Source of the DNA: an uncultured Cohaesibacter sp.
GTDB taxonomy: Bacteria; Pseudomonadota; Alphaproteobacteria; Rhizobiales; Cohaesibacteraceae
Assembly (NCBI RefSeq): GCF_963677725.1
Contig: NZ_OY782507.1
Location: 4,508,171-4,572,170, forward strand
Length of the DNA: 64,000 nt
Reading direction: 5' to 3'
Shown: one piece after another, positions 55,584 through 64,000 of the stretch
Position numbering within the stretch: position 1 is the first letter of the stretch
Layout of the letters: the number at the start of each line of letters is the position of its first letter
The notes under the pieces: model-generated
What the model was told of the DNA's origin: nothing
Seen by the model: only the letters and a program-made list of their open reading frames with translations
Database searches by the model: none
Program-made: the position numbers and the translations under genes

Positions 55584-56819
55584 TTATTGGGCACCTTGCA
55601 TGTCGGGCTTGCCGGCTACAGATTTCAGCCTACGCGAAATGCGCTCATTGAACAACTCGATTGAACGGATCAGATTGTCAAATAGTATGATCCGACGGCC
55701 GGTGATGATGACCCACAGGCTGAGCATGATCGAGATGATTGGAACCAGATACATGGCTGGCACGGCCCAAGGCGTTTGCACCGCAAGACTCATGGAGGCA
55801 AAGCCTATCATTCGCAAGCCGGTGGCAATGGTCACCGCGATGGCGATGGCGCTGCCGCGGCGCTCACGCGTGGTGCGCACTTGCGCCAAAAAAGCAGTGA
55901 TGACGGTGGCAAAAACGAGATTGTAAAGCGGGTTGGCAAAGCGGTCATGCAATTCGGCTCGAGCCCGGTCGACAAATTGCAAATAGAACGGATCATTGAG
56001 ATCCGGATTCAACAAAAAGGCCGTTGAGCGTTCTCGCGGCTTGAAATATCGGTTGGCCGACGCACCGGCTCCGGTGAATTTTGTCAGGTCAATGGCATAG
56101 GAATCAAACTCAATGATATTGACCGAGCCAAAATCATCATTTTCATCAATCCGGTTGCCATTCTCATCAATCGTGTGATTCTGCTGCTGGATGGTGCCGC
56201 GATCCATTTTCAGAAAGGTGCCTGTGTCGGTCTCGATGATTTGGGCAAATTCGGATGAATAGACAATATGGCGAGACGGATCGCGCTCATCGGACAGGAA
56301 CAGACCGCGCATGATGCCATTGGGCTCGCGCTTCTGGATATGGAAGGTCATGCCATCATCGATTTGGGTGAAAATGCCTTCCTTCACGATGCGGGCGACA
56401 AGGTCAGCGCGCACCTGAGAGATATAGCCACGCAAAGTGCCCAGCGCGTGTGGTGCGGCATATAGACTGAGACTGCCGCCCAGCAAGGTCGCGATGAGAC
56501 CAAGCACCAGAATTGGTTTGAGCACCACCCATGGCGAGGCACCTGTGGCATTGATGACGACAAGCTCGCTGTCGGCATTCAGGCTGTTGAGTGTATATGC
56601 GACGGCGATCATCACCGCAAAGGGGGCGATCACCATCACCAGGTTTGGCAGAACCAGCGACGTCATGGAGAAAAAGATCAGCAGCGTCTGCCCCTTCGCC
56701 GTGACAAGATCCATGTCGCGCAGGGCTTGTGAGAGCCAGATAATGGCCGTCAGGACTGCTGCGGACATCAGGAAAGCCGTTGCTGCACGGAAAAAGATAT
56801 AGCGTTCAATCAGCTTCAT
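55584..56819 (-). CDS. lptF: LPS export permease LptF
   Basis: A 411-residue permease, partner of LptG, with the same six-segment layout and a periplasmic jellyroll domain. It starts MKLIERYIFFRAATAFLMSA. An alternative ATG at 56834 adds five residues. lptG follows after 15 bp. The order lptF-lptG-lptD-surA-pdxA-rsmA is a conserved alphaproteobacterial cluster. Confidence 0.94.
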   Translation of the reverse strand: MKLIERYIFFRAATAFLMSAAVLTAIIWLSQALRDMDLVTAKGQTLLIFFSMTSLVLPNLVMVIAPFAVMIAVAYTLNSLNADSELVVINATGASPWVVLKPILVLGLIATLLGGSLSLYAAPHALGTLRGYISQVRADLVARIVKEGIFTQIDDGMTFHIQKREPNGIMRGLFLSDERDPSRHIVYSSEFAQIIETDTGTFLKMDRGTIQQQNHTIDENGNRIDENDDFGSVNIIEFDSYAIDLTKFTGAGASANRYFKPRERSTAFLLNPDLNDPFYLQFVDRARAELHDRFANPLYNLVFATVITAFLAQVRTTRERRGSAIAIAVTIATGLRMIGFASMSLAVQTPWAVPAMYLVPIISIMLSLWVIITGRRIILFDNLIRSIELFNERISRRLKSVAGKPDMQGAQ

Positions 56820-57140
56820 GGGGACGGATGTCATCTGCCGGTTTGGTGTTCTGTGTCGACGGTGCTAGGGCCGCACTTTGTTGGATATATGGCTTTGATG
56901 GCCCCATAAAGGCAAGTGCTTTTGATGACAATGACAGGACTTTGATCTCATCGGCTGCGCTGGATGGGTACAATTGCCAATGATGAGGGTGGCCATTTTG
57001 CTTGTTTCCCCCTTTGCGTCTTGAACTTCATGTCCGATGGTTCCAAGTTAAAGGCAAAGATATTTCATTCTTTCGTATCCGGTTGCCCTGCATGGCGGGA
57101 AGGACCGGATTTTTCGTCAAGCTAGGAAAACACGATCATT
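56820..57140. promoter_or_regulatory. Divergent lptF/pepA intergenic region
   Basis: About 320 bases between the divergent lptF and pepA starts, containing both promoters. I see no clear promoter boxes, repeats or RNA gene. The closing TAGGAAAACACGATC gives the pepA ribosome-binding site. Confidence 0.4.
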
Positions 57141-58631
57141 ATGACAAAACTCCCCGATCTTAAATTTCATCCTGTCACTGCCCCCAAGTCTGGCGTTACC
57201 GTTCTGTTGGTTGGCAAGTCTCTTGCGTTGGGCCCTGTGGCCAAACAGCTTGATGAGGCCAGCTCTGGTGCTCTTGGTCGGGCGATGAAAGCTGCTGACT
57301 TTAAAGGGAAATTCGGATCGACTGTTTCAATACTTGCACCTGCTGGCGTTGATCTGGATGGTGTTACGCTGGTCGGAATTGGTGAAGAGGCGCTTGGTGA
57401 GAACGAATATCTGCGCCTTGGTGGTCTTGCCATGGCTGCGCTGAAGGACAAGGCCAAGGGGTCTGTCGTTCTGGAAGCTGACGGTGTGCAGTTCGATGCT
57501 GCTGCTGCGTCTCTTGTGGCCATGGGGCTTAAATTACGGGCTTATACGTTCGACAAATACAAAACCGAAAAAGGCCAGCCGAAGGAAGAGAAAGACGCCA
57601 CCAAGGTTTCCATTCTCTGCTCTGATGTTGAAGGTGCTGCCGCTGCCTGGGAAAAGGATGATGCGATTTCCGACGGCACGATCCTGGCGCGCGATCTGGT
57701 CAATGAGCCTGCCAATGTGCTTGGACCCAAAGAATTTGCGGCGCGTGCCAAGGCGCTCGAATCGCTTGGCGCCGAGGTGGAAATCCTCAAACAGCCAGAT
57801 CTTGAAAAGCTCGGCATGCGGGCATTGCTGGGTGTGGCTCAAGGCTCCGAACGCAAGCCTCGGGTTGCCATCATGAAATGGAATGGCGGCGCGGAAGGCG
57901 AAGCGCCGGTGGTCTTTGTGGGTAAGGGCGTCGTGTTTGACACCGGTGGTATTTCCATCAAGCCTGCAGGCGGTATGGAAGACATGAAAGGTGATATGGG
58001 CGGCGCTGCTGCCGTAACCGGCCTGATGTGTGCTCTTGCAGGCCGGAAGGCCAAGGTCAATGCCATCGGCATCATCGGTCTGGTTGAGAATATGCCAGAT
58101 GGCAAGGCCCAGCGTCCGGGTGATATCGTCACCTCAATGTCCGGTCAGACCATTGAAATCATCAATACCGATGCCGAAGGGCGCTTGGTGCTGGCTGATT
58201 TGCTGCATTATTCCAAGGAAGAGTTCAAGCCGCGCTTCATGATCGATCTGGCGACGCTGACCGGCGCTGTTCTGGTGGCGCTGGGTACGCAAAACGCTGG
58301 CATCTTCTCCGACAGCGACAGTCTATGTGCGCAATTGAGCCAAGCGGGCGAGGCAACCGGGGAAACCGTCTGGCGTCTGCCTTTGTCTAAAGAGTATGAC
58401 AAGATCATCGACAGCAAGTTTGCCGACATGAAGAATAGCGGCGGGCGCTGGGCCGGTTCGATCACCGCTGCACAATTCCTCAAGCGTTTCGCAGGGGACA
58501 CCGAATGGCTGCATATTGATGTCGCCGGGACCGCGATGGATTCGCCCAAGACCGATATCAGCCAGACCTGGGCTTCGGGTTTCGGCGTGCGTCTGCTCGA
58601 CCGTCTGGTCAAAGACAATTATGAAGTGTAA
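57141..58631 (+). CDS. pepA: Leucyl aminopeptidase (M17 family)
   Basis: A 496-residue two-domain enzyme. The C-terminal catalytic domain has VGKGVVFDTGGISIKP, DMKGDMGGAAAV and the family signature NTDAEGRLVLADLL, which provide ligands for two metal ions. It is a hexameric cytosolic aminopeptidase; in E. coli the protein also acts at Xer recombination sites. pepA usually precedes holC directly; here a terminator and an AT-rich gene intervene. Confidence 0.97.
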   Translation: MTKLPDLKFHPVTAPKSGVTVLLVGKSLALGPVAKQLDEASSGALGRAMKAADFKGKFGSTVSILAPAGVDLDGVTLVGIGEEALGENEYLRLGGLAMAALKDKAKGSVVLEADGVQFDAAAASLVAMGLKLRAYTFDKYKTEKGQPKEEKDATKVSILCSDVEGAAAAWEKDDAISDGTILARDLVNEPANVLGPKEFAARAKALESLGAEVEILKQPDLEKLGMRALLGVAQGSERKPRVAIMKWNGGAEGEAPVVFVGKGVVFDTGGISIKPAGGMEDMKGDMGGAAAVTGLMCALAGRKAKVNAIGIIGLVENMPDGKAQRPGDIVTSMSGQTIEIINTDAEGRLVLADLLHYSKEEFKPRFMIDLATLTGAVLVALGTQNAGIFSDSDSLCAQLSQAGEATGETVWRLPLSKEYDKIIDSKFADMKNSGGRWAGSITAAQFLKRFAGDTEWLHIDVAGTAMDSPKTDISQTWASGFGVRLLDRLVKDNYEV

Positions 58632-58660
58632 ATAGCTGAAATAGGCTAGTTCACTTTTGC

Positions 58661-58690
58661 AAAAGAGCCTATTGTTTAGGCTCTTTTTTT
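58661..58690 (+). terminator. Intrinsic terminator after pepA
   Basis: AAAAGAGCCT (58661-58670) pairs with AGGCTCTTTT (58678-58687) across a seven-base loop, then the T run continues. It separates pepA from the AT-rich gene and holC. Confidence 0.92.
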
Positions 58691-58732
58691 TGTTGTATAG
58701 ATTGAAGGTAAAATTTTAAGTGGAGATATAGG

Positions 58733-59752
58733 GTGAATATCAGGCGTGTTAGCGGAAATCCAAATGGCGAGAATGGTCGGACCGTGCGAATTGGACGTCG
58801 TGACAACGGTGTCGAAGATCACGTTGTTAGTATGCAAATCGTGCAGGATATTTACAATGAAATAACTGGTAAAACAGAAAGTTTATCAAGATCATATAAT
58901 TACGGGTTTAAGATTAGTTTTGAGAATCTTGATCAATTAAATTTTAAAATGAAACAACTTTTAGAGCAGTATAATGTTGTTTCGAGTAATTGTTGTGTTT
59001 ATGTATATCATGTAAATGAGTCGAAAGCAGAATTTAGTTCATTTGATCGTTTTAAGCTATACGATAAGACAATCGCAAGTCCGTGTGAAATGGTGGTTGT
59101 TAAATATAATTTTCTAATTGTTCTTCCTCAGATTAGTAAGCCGCAAAGTTATAAGGTTACTATTCGCTTGGGTTCAAATGTGGCCGCACTACATCGAATC
59201 CAAGGGGCTAGCGGTGGAATTGATACGTTGATGCGAATGGTGTTATCTCGGCCTGCTAACATATCAATTGAGTATATTGATTATACGGTAGCGAGAAATA
59301 TACATCATACCATTGAGGACTGGTTGAAAGGAATTAGTTACAAAACTTCAAGGGGCATTATTGATAAGTTCCAAGATATTTCTCATCTTGCTCCGAAGAT
59401 TACAAGGGTTCTTTCCCTTTTGGTTTTTTCTGCTTTTATTTTTGTTTATTTGGATAATATAATCGCATCTGATGGTTCTACGCAGCAGGATCTTTACTTT
59501 GCCTTGGTTGCGACAGGTATTTGCGGATTCGGAATTTCATTTTTGTTTTATACCCTTGGGCAATATATAGAAAAGGGTATCGATAGTGTATCAGAAGGGT
59601 CATTTATTGATTTAAATGCTGGTGATGACAAGCTCTACAAAGAGCACTTGAAAATGAATAAAAAAGGGTATTTAAAAGTGGTTTTTGGCAGTGTTGCAAC
59701 GGTTGTGCTCGGAATAGTTTCGTCATTAGTTGCTTCTTACCTTATTAGTTAA
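58733..59752 (+). CDS. AT-rich orphan membrane protein of unknown function
   Basis: A 339-residue protein I do not recognise. It starts at GTG 58733 after GGAGATATAG. The first 30 residues are polar and disordered-looking. A mixed alpha/beta soluble region runs to about 220. Three hydrophobic segments follow (about 224-244, 254-276 and 313-337), with an acidic loop between the last two and a very short C-terminus. Base composition differs sharply from the flanks: the 60 bases from 58861 hold 15 G+C, against 34 in the 60 bases from 58501 in pepA. AT-rich codons dominate. This indicates recent horizontal gain. A soluble domain followed by membrane helices is also the layout of some defence effectors, but nothing here proves that. 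Confidence 0.8.
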   Translation: MNIRRVSGNPNGENGRTVRIGRRDNGVEDHVVSMQIVQDIYNEITGKTESLSRSYNYGFKISFENLDQLNFKMKQLLEQYNVVSSNCCVYVYHVNESKAEFSSFDRFKLYDKTIASPCEMVVVKYNFLIVLPQISKPQSYKVTIRLGSNVAALHRIQGASGGIDTLMRMVLSRPANISIEYIDYTVARNIHHTIEDWLKGISYKTSRGIIDKFQDISHLAPKITRVLSLLVFSAFIFVYLDNIIASDGSTQQDLYFALVATGICGFGISFLFYTLGQYIEKGIDSVSEGSFIDLNAGDDKLYKEHLKMNKKGYLKVVFGSVATVVLGIVSSLVASYLIS

Positions 59753-59756
59753 TCTC

Positions 59757-60224
59757 ATGCCCGCCGACATTTTCTTCTACCATCTGCAAATGCAGCCGCT
59801 GGAAGGCACTTTGCCCTTGTTGCTGGAGAAATGCGTCGAGAAGGGGTGGTTCGCCTTTGTCCAAACCGGCTCCAAGGAGCGGGCAACCGCGCTCGACAAT
59901 CATCTCTGGACATGGCGGGACGACAGCTTTCTGGCCCATGGGCCTGCAAGCATGGCCCATGGTGACCGCCAACCGGTGCTGATCGGCTCAGACCCCATCA
60001 AGGCGGAGAATGGTGCCGCTGTGCGATTTTTCGTTGATGGTGCGACGCCCGAGGCTGATCTCACGCTGCTTGAGGGACTGGAGCGCGCCATCGTGATGTT
60101 TGACGGCAATGATCAGGAGGCCTTGCAGGCAGCGCGGCAAAGCTGGCGCGCCTTGAAGGATGCTGGCTTTCCGGTGACTTATTGGCAGCAGACCGAACGG
60201 GGTGGCTGGCAGAAAAAAGCCTGA
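59757..60224 (+). CDS. holC: DNA polymerase III chi subunit
   Basis: A 155-residue HolC. MPADIFFYHLQMQPLEGTLP opens it. EKCVEKGWFAFVQTGSKERATALDNHLWTW and the GDRQPVLIGSD segment are diagnostic. Chi links the clamp loader to SSB at the replication fork. The ATG at 59757 lies five bases after the upstream stop and has no purine-rich site ahead of it (TTATTAGTTAATCTC), so translation probably depends on ribosomes finishing the AT-rich gene. Confidence 0.92.
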   Translation: MPADIFFYHLQMQPLEGTLPLLLEKCVEKGWFAFVQTGSKERATALDNHLWTWRDDSFLAHGPASMAHGDRQPVLIGSDPIKAENGAAVRFFVDGATPEADLTLLEGLERAIVMFDGNDQEALQAARQSWRALKDAGFPVTYWQQTERGGWQKKA

Positions 60225-60423
60225 CGTATCGATATGCGCGTTTTTGTTTTCCTGTTGTTTCAAGTTGCCACAATCTGGCGCATCTGACCGCCTTTTCAGG
60301 ACCTTCTGCAGCAAATATAGCAACAACAATAAGGTTCGGATTGAACGCTTCAATGATGGGAGCGTCGCCAGTTGCTTTCAGTGGGCGCGCACCTTCTGAC
60401 GCTGGACCTATCCGCCTTGAAGG

Positions 60424-60837
60424 CTAAAGCTGCTTGAGTGGGGACTGGTCATACTGGACCAGATCCCACCGATTGCCATATAGGTCTTCAAAGACCGCTA
60501 CCGTGCCATAGTCTGCCTTCAGCGGGTCACGGACGAAGGATATGCCGCGCTCTTGATAGAGCTTGTAATCGCGCCAGAAATCATCTGTTTCCAGGAATAG
60601 AAAGACACGGCCTCCGGCTTGATCCCCAATATACTGGCTTTGATGGTCGTTGGACGCACGGGCCAGCAAAAGCGCAAAGGCACTGCCACCCTTTGGCCGG
60701 ACGGTCACCCAGCGTTTGTCCTGTTCTGGCTGATAAGTGTCTTCAACCAGATCAAAGCCCAGTTTGTTGACATAGAAGTCAATGGCTTCGTCATAATCGC
60801 GCACAACGATTGCAACCAGCGACATGGATTGAGGCAT
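60424..60837 (-). CDS. VOC (glyoxalase/bleomycin-resistance fold) protein
   Basis: A 137-residue single-domain protein. SLVAIVVRDYDEAIDFYVNK and the closing VAVFEDLYGNRWDLVQY are the two halves of a VOC metal-binding fold. Members range from dioxygenases to drug-binding proteins, so the substrate is open. The start is three bases after the stop of the upstream ABC-F gene, which points to co-transcription. Confidence 0.85.
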   Translation of the reverse strand: MPQSMSLVAIVVRDYDEAIDFYVNKLGFDLVEDTYQPEQDKRWVTVRPKGGSAFALLLARASNDHQSQYIGDQAGGRVFLFLETDDFWRDYKLYQERGISFVRDPLKADYGTVAVFEDLYGNRWDLVQYDQSPLKQL

Positions 60838-60840
60838 GGT

Positions 60841-62721
60841 CTAATCCTCGATCTCTTCGCTCATCTCCAACCATTTTTCCTCGATCTTTTCGAGCAGATC
60901 TGACAAGTCGGAGCGATCCTTGGACAGTTTGGCGCCTTTTTCGGGGAATTTGGCGAACAGATCCGGGTCGGCGAGCATGTCATCGATCTTTGCCATGCGG
61001 TCGCGGATCTTGTCCATGTCGCGTTCGGCGGCTTGAATCTTGCGGCGCAGAGGGGCCTGTTCCTTGCGTTTCTCTGCTGCAGAGCGGCGTTTCTCGATCG
61101 CCTGATTGCTCTCACCGGTGCTGCTTTTGGTCTTTTCCGTGCTGTCGGGATTGTTGCGGGTGGCGAGTAGCAAGCGGCGATAATCCTCCAGATCCCCATC
61201 ATAGGGCTTGCAGGTGCCGTCATGGACAAGCCACAGGCGGTCCACGCAGGCTTCGATCAGGTGCCGGTCGTGGGAGATGAGCAGGACTGCCCCTTCATAA
61301 TCATTGATTGCATGGACCAACGCTTCGCGGCTGTCGATGTCGAGATGGTTGGTCGGCTCGTCGAGAATGAGGAGATGAGGCCCATGGAAGGTGGCCAGCC
61401 CCAGCAACAAACGCGCCTTCTCGCCTCCCGACAGGCTCTTGGCGGGTAGGTCCATTTTCTCAATGCCAAGGCCCATATTGGCCACCCGCGCCCGAACCTT
61501 TGGTTCTGGCGCGTCAGGCATCAGCACCTGCACATGATTGTAAGCGCTTTCATTGGGGCGCAACTCGTCGAGCTGATGCTGGGCAAAGAAGGCGATATCG
61601 AGCTTGTTGGCTCGGAAAATATCACCGCTGTCAATTTGCAAACGGTCGGAAATCAGCTTGGCAAAGGTCGACTTGCCGTTGCCGTTGGCGCCCAAAAGCG
61701 CAAGGCGATCATCAGGGTCAATGCGCAGGCTGAGATTGCGCAGCACCGGTTTGCCGGGCTCGTAGCCGACCGAGGCCCTTTCCATCCGGATGATCGGCGG
61801 GGCCATGGTCTTTTGCGGATTGGGGAAGGTGATGGGGTGGATGTGATCTTCCATCACGGCGGCAATCGGGGCCATTTTCTCCAAGGCTTTCAAACGGCTC
61901 TGGGCCTGTTTGGCCTTGGTTGCCTTGTAGCGGAAACGCTCGACGAACTTTTCCATATGGGCGCGCTGTTCCAGCTGCTTGGTGCGCATCTTCTGCTGCA
62001 ACTCGAGCTTTTCCCGGCGGGTCCGTTCGAACCGGTCATAGCCGCCGCGATAGGATGTCAGCTTTAATTGATCGAGATGGGCGATGTGATCCACTGCCTT
62101 GTTGAGCAGATCGCGGTCATGGCTGATAATCATAACGGTATAGGGATAGCGCGCGATATAGGATTCAAGCCACAGGGTGCCTTCAAGATCGAGATAGTTG
62201 GTCGGCTCATCAAGCAGCAGCAGGTCCGGTTCGGCGAACAGGATGGCCGCGAGAGCCACGCGCATGCGCCAGCCGCCTGAGAAATCCCGGGTCGGGCGTG
62301 CTTGGGCTGCTGCATCAAACCCCAGACCATGCAGAATGGTGGCCGCGCGGGCCTCTGCCGAATGGGCATGAATGTCGGCAAGTCGTAGCTGGATTTCGGC
62401 AATGCGGCTCGGGTCGGTGGCGGTCTCACTTTCCGCCAGCAGGGCGGTGCGTTCCTTGTCGGCCTTCAGGACGAATGAGAGCAGGGTCTCATCGCTGGCA
62501 GGGGCTTCCTGTGCAACCTGACCGACGCGAGCCCCCCTGCGGATCGCGGCCGTGCCGCTTTCGGGACTGAGTTCGCCAACGAGGATTTTGAACAGGGTCG
62601 TCTTGCCCGTGCCATTGCGCCCGACGAGGCCAACCTTTGCGCCTTCGGGTATGACAAGGGTGGCTTCCTCAAACAGAGTGCGACCAGCGATGCGGAACGT
62701 GAGATTATTGATATGAAGCAT
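60841..62721 (-). CDS. ABC-F family ATPase
   Basis: A 626-residue protein with two ABC ATPase domains and no membrane segments. The first Walker A is GRNGTGKTT and the second GANGNGKST. Signatures are FSGGWRMRV and LSGGEKARL. An ABC-F linker with basic helices (RTRREKLELQQKMRTKQLEQ) lies between. A charged coiled-coil tail rich in Lys and Glu ends it. ABC-F proteins act on the ribosome, relieving stalls or giving antibiotic protection; this one resembles the Uup/YheS-type housekeeping group. The ATG at 62721 follows GGCAGGAATT. Confidence 0.93.
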   Translation of the reverse strand: MLHINNLTFRIAGRTLFEEATLVIPEGAKVGLVGRNGTGKTTLFKILVGELSPESGTAAIRRGARVGQVAQEAPASDETLLSFVLKADKERTALLAESETATDPSRIAEIQLRLADIHAHSAEARAATILHGLGFDAAAQARPTRDFSGGWRMRVALAAILFAEPDLLLLDEPTNYLDLEGTLWLESYIARYPYTVMIISHDRDLLNKAVDHIAHLDQLKLTSYRGGYDRFERTRREKLELQQKMRTKQLEQRAHMEKFVERFRYKATKAKQAQSRLKALEKMAPIAAVMEDHIHPITFPNPQKTMAPPIIRMERASVGYEPGKPVLRNLSLRIDPDDRLALLGANGNGKSTFAKLISDRLQIDSGDIFRANKLDIAFFAQHQLDELRPNESAYNHVQVLMPDAPEPKVRARVANMGLGIEKMDLPAKSLSGGEKARLLLGLATFHGPHLLILDEPTNHLDIDSREALVHAINDYEGAVLLISHDRHLIEACVDRLWLVHDGTCKPYDGDLEDYRRLLLATRNNPDSTEKTKSSTGESNQAIEKRRSAAEKRKEQAPLRRKIQAAERDMDKIRDRMAKIDDMLADPDLFAKFPEKGAKLSKDRSDLSDLLEKIEEKWLEMSEEIED

Positions 62722-62958
62722 AATTCCTGCCTTGTGCCCCATTTCCCGCCCCTTGGCAATCGCACAACGGTGCTCGCTGCCTTTATCCCGAAACATTTGT
62801 GTCGGACGTGGTGAGGAAAACACACGGATGTGAATGGGGAAATGGCCGCTGGCCGGGAAATTGCTGGTCATCGACCATGGCACGTTGCACACTCCGGGGC
62901 CAATCTGACCCCAAATGCTTTTGAGCTAGGTCGGGGCAAAAAGACGTGAGGAGAGAGC

Positions 62959-63648
62959 ATGACCATCAAACTTTATGATCTGTGTGGCGCTGACCGGAGC
63001 TTTCGATTTTCGCCCGCCTGCTGGCGGACGCGGATGGCACTGGCGCACAAACGGCTCGATTGCGAGACGGTGCCAACCCTGTTCACCGAAATCGCAAGTA
63101 TCGAAGGCGGTGGGCAGACGACGCTGCCCGTTTTGGTGGATGAAGACAGCGTGATCCGGGAAACGTTCGAGATCGCCATCTATCTGGAAAAGGCCTATCC
63201 CGACGCGCCAAGTCTGTTTCGCGGCGAAGGAGGTATTCGCACGGCGCAATTCATGCACTGGTGGACCAACGCGACAGTGGATGCCCAGATTGTCCGGTTC
63301 ACCCTGCTCGATATCTATAACGGTCTGGACGAGGCGGATAAGGACTATTTTCGCCAGAGCCGGGAGAAACGCTTTGGCAAGCAGCTGCATGAAGTGGTGG
63401 ATCGCAGCGAGGAGACAGTCAAGCGCTTTCGTGACAGCCTGTTGCCTTTGCGTTTGACCATTCGCAAGCAGGATTTTATCGGCGGAGACAGTCCGATCTA
63501 TGCCGATTATTGCGTGTTTGGCTCGCTCCAGTGGGGGCGGATGGTATCTGATTTTGCTTTTCTTGAGGCCGATGATCCGGTGGCTGAATGGTTCGAGCGT
63601 TGCCTTGATCTGTTTGATGGATTGGGGCGGAAATCCAAACGCACCTAG
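62959..63648 (+). CDS. Glutathione S-transferase-like protein
   Basis: A 229-residue protein with an N-terminal thioredoxin-like domain (MTIKLYDLCGADRSFRFSPACWRTRMALAHK, then TLPVLVDEDSVIRETFEIAIYLEKAYP, containing the GST cis-Pro and the Glu/Thr glutathione contacts) and an all-helical C-terminal domain. It fits bacterial GST-like proteins with etherase-like N-terminal features. The substrate is unknown. It is divergent from the ABC-F gene. Confidence 0.88.
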   Translation: MTIKLYDLCGADRSFRFSPACWRTRMALAHKRLDCETVPTLFTEIASIEGGGQTTLPVLVDEDSVIRETFEIAIYLEKAYPDAPSLFRGEGGIRTAQFMHWWTNATVDAQIVRFTLLDIYNGLDEADKDYFRQSREKRFGKQLHEVVDRSEETVKRFRDSLLPLRLTIRKQDFIGGDSPIYADYCVFGSLQWGRMVSDFAFLEADDPVAEWFERCLDLFDGLGRKSKRT

Positions 63649-63887
63649 GATGGTGCCATATGCGACGAATGGCTGCGAAATGACCGAACTATGCGACTTT
63701 TCACTATAAATCCGTTGAGGAGTGACAGGCTGGTGTCGGGAAATGGGAAAGGGGGTTGCAGCCCGGTGCTCAGGCGGCTATATAGCGGCCAAATTCGGCC
63801 CGCAGCCTAGGCAGAACCCTTTGCGGATTTCTGTGCTTGATGGGGCCTTTCGCATTTATAATATCATATCTCACGAGGATTATTTCG

Positions 63888-64000
63888 ATGGCTATCGAAC
63901 GCACTTTCTCCATCATCAAGCCGGATGCAACCAAGCGTAACCTGACCGGTAAAATCATCGCCAAGTTTGAAGAAGCTGGCCTGCGTGTCGTTGCTTCCAA
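63888..64000 (+). CDS. ndk: Nucleoside-diphosphate kinase, N-terminal part
   Basis: Only the first 37 codons are present before the window edge, starting [20 protein letters not shown] after an ACGAGGAT site. This is the conserved N-terminus of Ndk, which moves phosphate between nucleoside triphosphates and diphosphates. The active-site His lies beyond the window. A TATAAT-like sequence at 63857-63862 could be part of its promoter, but a well-spaced -35 box is not clear. Confidence 0.95.
   Translation, partial: MAIERTFSIIKPDATKRNLTGKIIAKFEEAGLRVVAS

Noticed and set aside
58640-59760. Possible insertion sequence or integrase around the AT-rich gene
   Set aside because: I found no transposase, terminal inverted repeats or target-site duplication at the edges. 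The gene stands alone.
60182-60427. Plus-strand frame between holC and the VOC gene
   Set aside because: It begins inside holC in another frame and shows no family pattern. It may be a decayed remnant, but I cannot support that.

Overview
The window looks like core chromosome of an alphaproteobacterium. Order Hyphomicrobiales (Rhizobiales) is most likely, possibly near the marine Cohaesibacter lineage; that placement is inference from gene content and order, not from a database search. Supporting signs are the runs yfgM-bamB-der, rpsF-rpsR-DUF2232-rplI / dnaB / alr-radA-cvpA-purF-SDR, fabD-fabG-acpP-fabF-mltG-yicC-gmk and rsmA-pdxA-surA-like-lptD-lptG-lptF, plus a DUF2865 protein, a class II DAHP synthase and clustered GANTC (CcrM-type) sites. 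I see no tRNA, rRNA, insertion sequence, prophage or CRISPR array.

Layout. 1-4.9 kb: end of an NnrU-like membrane protein, then the envelope/translation cluster yfgM-bamB-der and a small membrane-anchored protein. 5-10 kb: class II DAHP synthase, a DUF2834 membrane protein, glutamine-dependent NAD synthetase and a GltX-type tRNA synthetase whose tail overlaps a convergent DUF2865 gene. 11-18 kb: flavin reductase-like protein, SulP anion transporter, CreA, the folate operon pabB-pabA-pabC and an ArsR repressor with a BigR/SqrR-like cysteine pair. 18-24.5 kb: a 1-kb gap holding a candidate small RNA, then cysS, cimA, rarD, a YdcZ-type transporter and a LOG-family phosphoribohydrolase. 24.8-29 kb: a LysM protein and a Cys-rich ArsR regulator next to an Atm1-type ABC exporter, followed by a GANTC array with a 21-bp period. 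29-40.5 kb (minus strand): ribosomal proteins, replicative helicase, alanine racemase, RadA, CvpA, PurF and an SDR. 41-48.9 kb (plus strand): type II fatty-acid synthesis, MltG, YicC and guanylate kinase. 48.9-56.8 kb (minus): RsmA, PdxA, a SurA-like chaperone, and LptD/LptG/LptF for LPS export. 57-64 kb: pepA, an AT-rich orphan membrane-protein gene wedged before holC, a VOC protein, an ABC-F ATPase, a GST-like protein and the start of ndk.

How the genes work together. Several modules build the envelope: BamB and the SurA-like protein for outer-membrane proteins, LptD/F/G for LPS, MltG, Alr and the LysM protein for peptidoglycan, and the fab genes for acyl chains. Others supply cofactors (folate, NAD, pyridoxal phosphate) and aromatic or branched-chain precursors.

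The most unusual signals are the AT-rich gene between pepA and holC, the 21-bp-periodic GANTC array after the Atm1 gene, a second GANTC cluster upstream of dnaB, an unannotated minus-strand structured RNA with its own terminator near 18.4 kb, and two ArsR-type regulators with informative cysteines. I did not find a complete new multi-gene system. The pepA/holC insert is the best candidate for an unrecognised accessory function.
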